DNA of 64,000 bases from RDYZ01 sp964518905. Its GTDB lineage: Bacteria > Cyanobacteriota > Cyanobacteriia > Cyanobacteriales > Geitlerinemataceae. The notes under the pieces were generated by a model. It saw only the letters and a program-made list of their open reading frames with translations, had not been told where the DNA came from and searched no databases. The DNA lies in the NCBI GenBank assembly GCA_964518905.1, contig CAZFJL010000003.1, positions 72,726 through 136,725 on the forward strand. Reading direction: 5' to 3'. The translations under genes and the position numbers were made by a program. Shown here piece after piece: positions 63,039 to 64,000 of this stretch (position 1 is the stretch's first letter; each line of letters begins with the position of its first letter).

Positions 63039-63578
63039 ATGAGCATCGTCAAAATCGTCGAACAGGCACTACAAGACGGCTACCTCACTCCCGTAATGGA
63101 AGCAGAGGTGGGCCGAATTTGTAATACAGCGTCTGAGCTATCGATCGAGGAGTATATGGCTCTCGATCGGTTGATGGGTGGATTACTCACCGGAGACGTG
63201 GTGGTTTTGCCGCGCAAGCAATTCATCAACGTCATGGAAGAGTTGGTCTTGTCCGAGGCGATCACGAAGGTAGCCGAAATCGAGGCCACAACCGAGAAGA
63301 CGCTCGATGTGGGTGATATTGCCGCCTATGCGTTGAATCGCTTGCCGCCTCTCTATGCAACTACGGAAGAGGGCGCAAATTTCCAGCGATCGCGAGCGCG
63401 TGAGCAGCTCTCGGAGCTGATCGCCAAACAGGTCAGCGATGCGATCGATAAAAACCTCGAAAAACCCGAATTCTACCCAGAACGTCAGGCACTCGCCGCC
63501 ATCAAGCCCACCGAAGTACTGTCACAAATCAGTCTACTGCTCGAAGATTACGCTCCAAATTTTGAACAAAGCTCGTGA
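63039..63578 (+). CDS. ComFB-family late competence / cyclic dinucleotide-binding protein
   Basis: The 179-residue protein matches cyanobacterial ComFB (late competence development) proteins: MSIVKIVEQALQDGYLTPVMEAEVGRIC, then LDVGDIAAYALNRLPPLYATTEEGANFQR, with a helical C-terminus. Recent work on cyanobacterial ComFB proteins (for example CdgR in Anabaena and Slr1970 in Synechocystis) shows they bind cyclic di-GMP or cyclic di-AMP and influence cell size or competence. That ligand role is by family. The gene is stand-alone, 227 bp after the peptidase gene. No start ambiguity was seen. Confidence 0.88.
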   Translation: MSIVKIVEQALQDGYLTPVMEAEVGRICNTASELSIEEYMALDRLMGGLLTGDVVVLPRKQFINVMEELVLSEAITKVAEIEATTEKTLDVGDIAAYALNRLPPLYATTEEGANFQRSRAREQLSELIAKQVSDAIDKNLEKPEFYPERQALAAIKPTEVLSQISLLLEDYAPNFEQSS

Positions 63579-63820
63579 TGTTCGCCCGAGCACAACTCTA
63601 AACCGTTCGGTTTGAGATATTTGAGATTACGGCTAAGACCTCAATATCGAGGCAAACATTTGTCTCTTAGCTGGACATGGCCGTGGTGTGTTTTTGCGGT
63701 GAGAATTGATCGTGTTTTGGATGATTGAACCAGGCAAAAACACGCCCTACCCAATCATCCGGTAGGGGATGTTGCGGCCACGGTTAATTTTGGGAAAGCC
63801 GGAAGATGCGGGAAGATTTA

Positions 63821-63914
63821 GTAGGGTGGGCATCGCCCACCATCAGGGAAACTCGCCCGCAGATTTCCGATGCCTTGCCCGCCCATTGATCGTGGTGGGC
63901 AGTGCCCACCCTAC
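63821..63914. repeat. Palindromic element family A, full copy, inverted to 10242
   Basis: GTAGGGTGGGCATCGCCCAC and GTGGGCAGTGCCCACCCTAC form the ends. The interior (ACTCGCCCGCAGATTTCCGA then TGCCTTGCCCGCCCATTGAT) is the reverse complement of the 10242 copy with a few changes. CGACTAC motifs follow the right end, as at the left end of copy 10242. The spacer 63579-64000 has no gene. Confidence 0.9.
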
Positions 63915-64000
63915 GACTACTACGACTACGACTATTTTTCCAACCTTAGAGTACTCCAAGAAAATGTTCGTTCTAGAATAAAGTAGAGAGAGGAAGGAAA

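Noticed and set aside
63769..63981. 70-codon plus-strand frame near the window end
   Set aside because: It reads through the family A palindromic element and simple CTACGA repeats, so it is unlikely to be a gene.

Overview
This window is cyanobacterial chromosome. It encodes the photosystem II D1 protein, the phycobilisome chromophore lyase CpcT, RpaB/Ycf27, Ycf66, Ycf20, a complex-C (cytochrome b6f haem) assembly factor, Ccs1/ResB, the photorespiratory glycerate kinase and a cyanobacterial Hfq. Genes and spacers alike are saturated with the HIP1-type octamer GCGATCGC and its core CGATCG. No tRNA, rRNA, CRISPR array, prophage or complete transposase gene was recognised. The genus cannot be fixed from the sequence alone.

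Positions 1-38,200 are mostly ordinary chromosome. In order they hold: the end of a DUF554 gene; an AarF/ABC1 kinase; a small Dps cluster with two unknown proteins and a 2Fe-2S protein; ccb-like gene and rpaB; radA; a GtrB-type glycosyltransferase; a very acidic ~980-residue unknown protein convergent with a LapA-family gene; an LpxB-like gene; ycf66; gnd; a filamentous-haemagglutinin-type exoprotein; ccs1; PBP2; a complete polyamine ABC transporter (potA, D, B, C); trpF, ycf20 and glyK; ybeY, dgkA and a glycerophosphodiesterase. From 38,592 come glgP, a DUF928 protein, a GT2 enzyme and an orphan C5 DNA methyltransferase that may modify CGATCG.

Positions 44,893-48,115 form a scrambled accessory patch. 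It holds a likely 3' remnant of an EAL-domain gene, a small inverted-repeat element, a 5' remnant of another gene, an AT-rich two-gene operon of unknown function, and a RelE-type toxin-antitoxin pair. The toxin-antitoxin pair is bracketed by the real 3' end of putA and a degenerate copy of that 3' end.

Positions 48,072-64,000 hold putA, an HxlR regulator, psbA, an Fe-S photolyase, an Hpt protein, a trypsin-RTX secreted protease, a glutathione S-transferase beside glutathione-dependent formaldehyde dehydrogenase, cpcT, hfq, an M23 peptidase and a ComFB protein. The psbA product carries the exact substitution set of the low-oxygen D1' isoform (Ala80, Leu158, Ala286), so it is unlikely to be the main D1 gene.

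At least four families of small palindromic elements (about 40-175 bp) occupy the intergenic regions, and many spacers carry short tandem repeats with 10-17 bp units. These, the D1' gene, the AT-rich operon and the duplicated putA end are the most notable observations.
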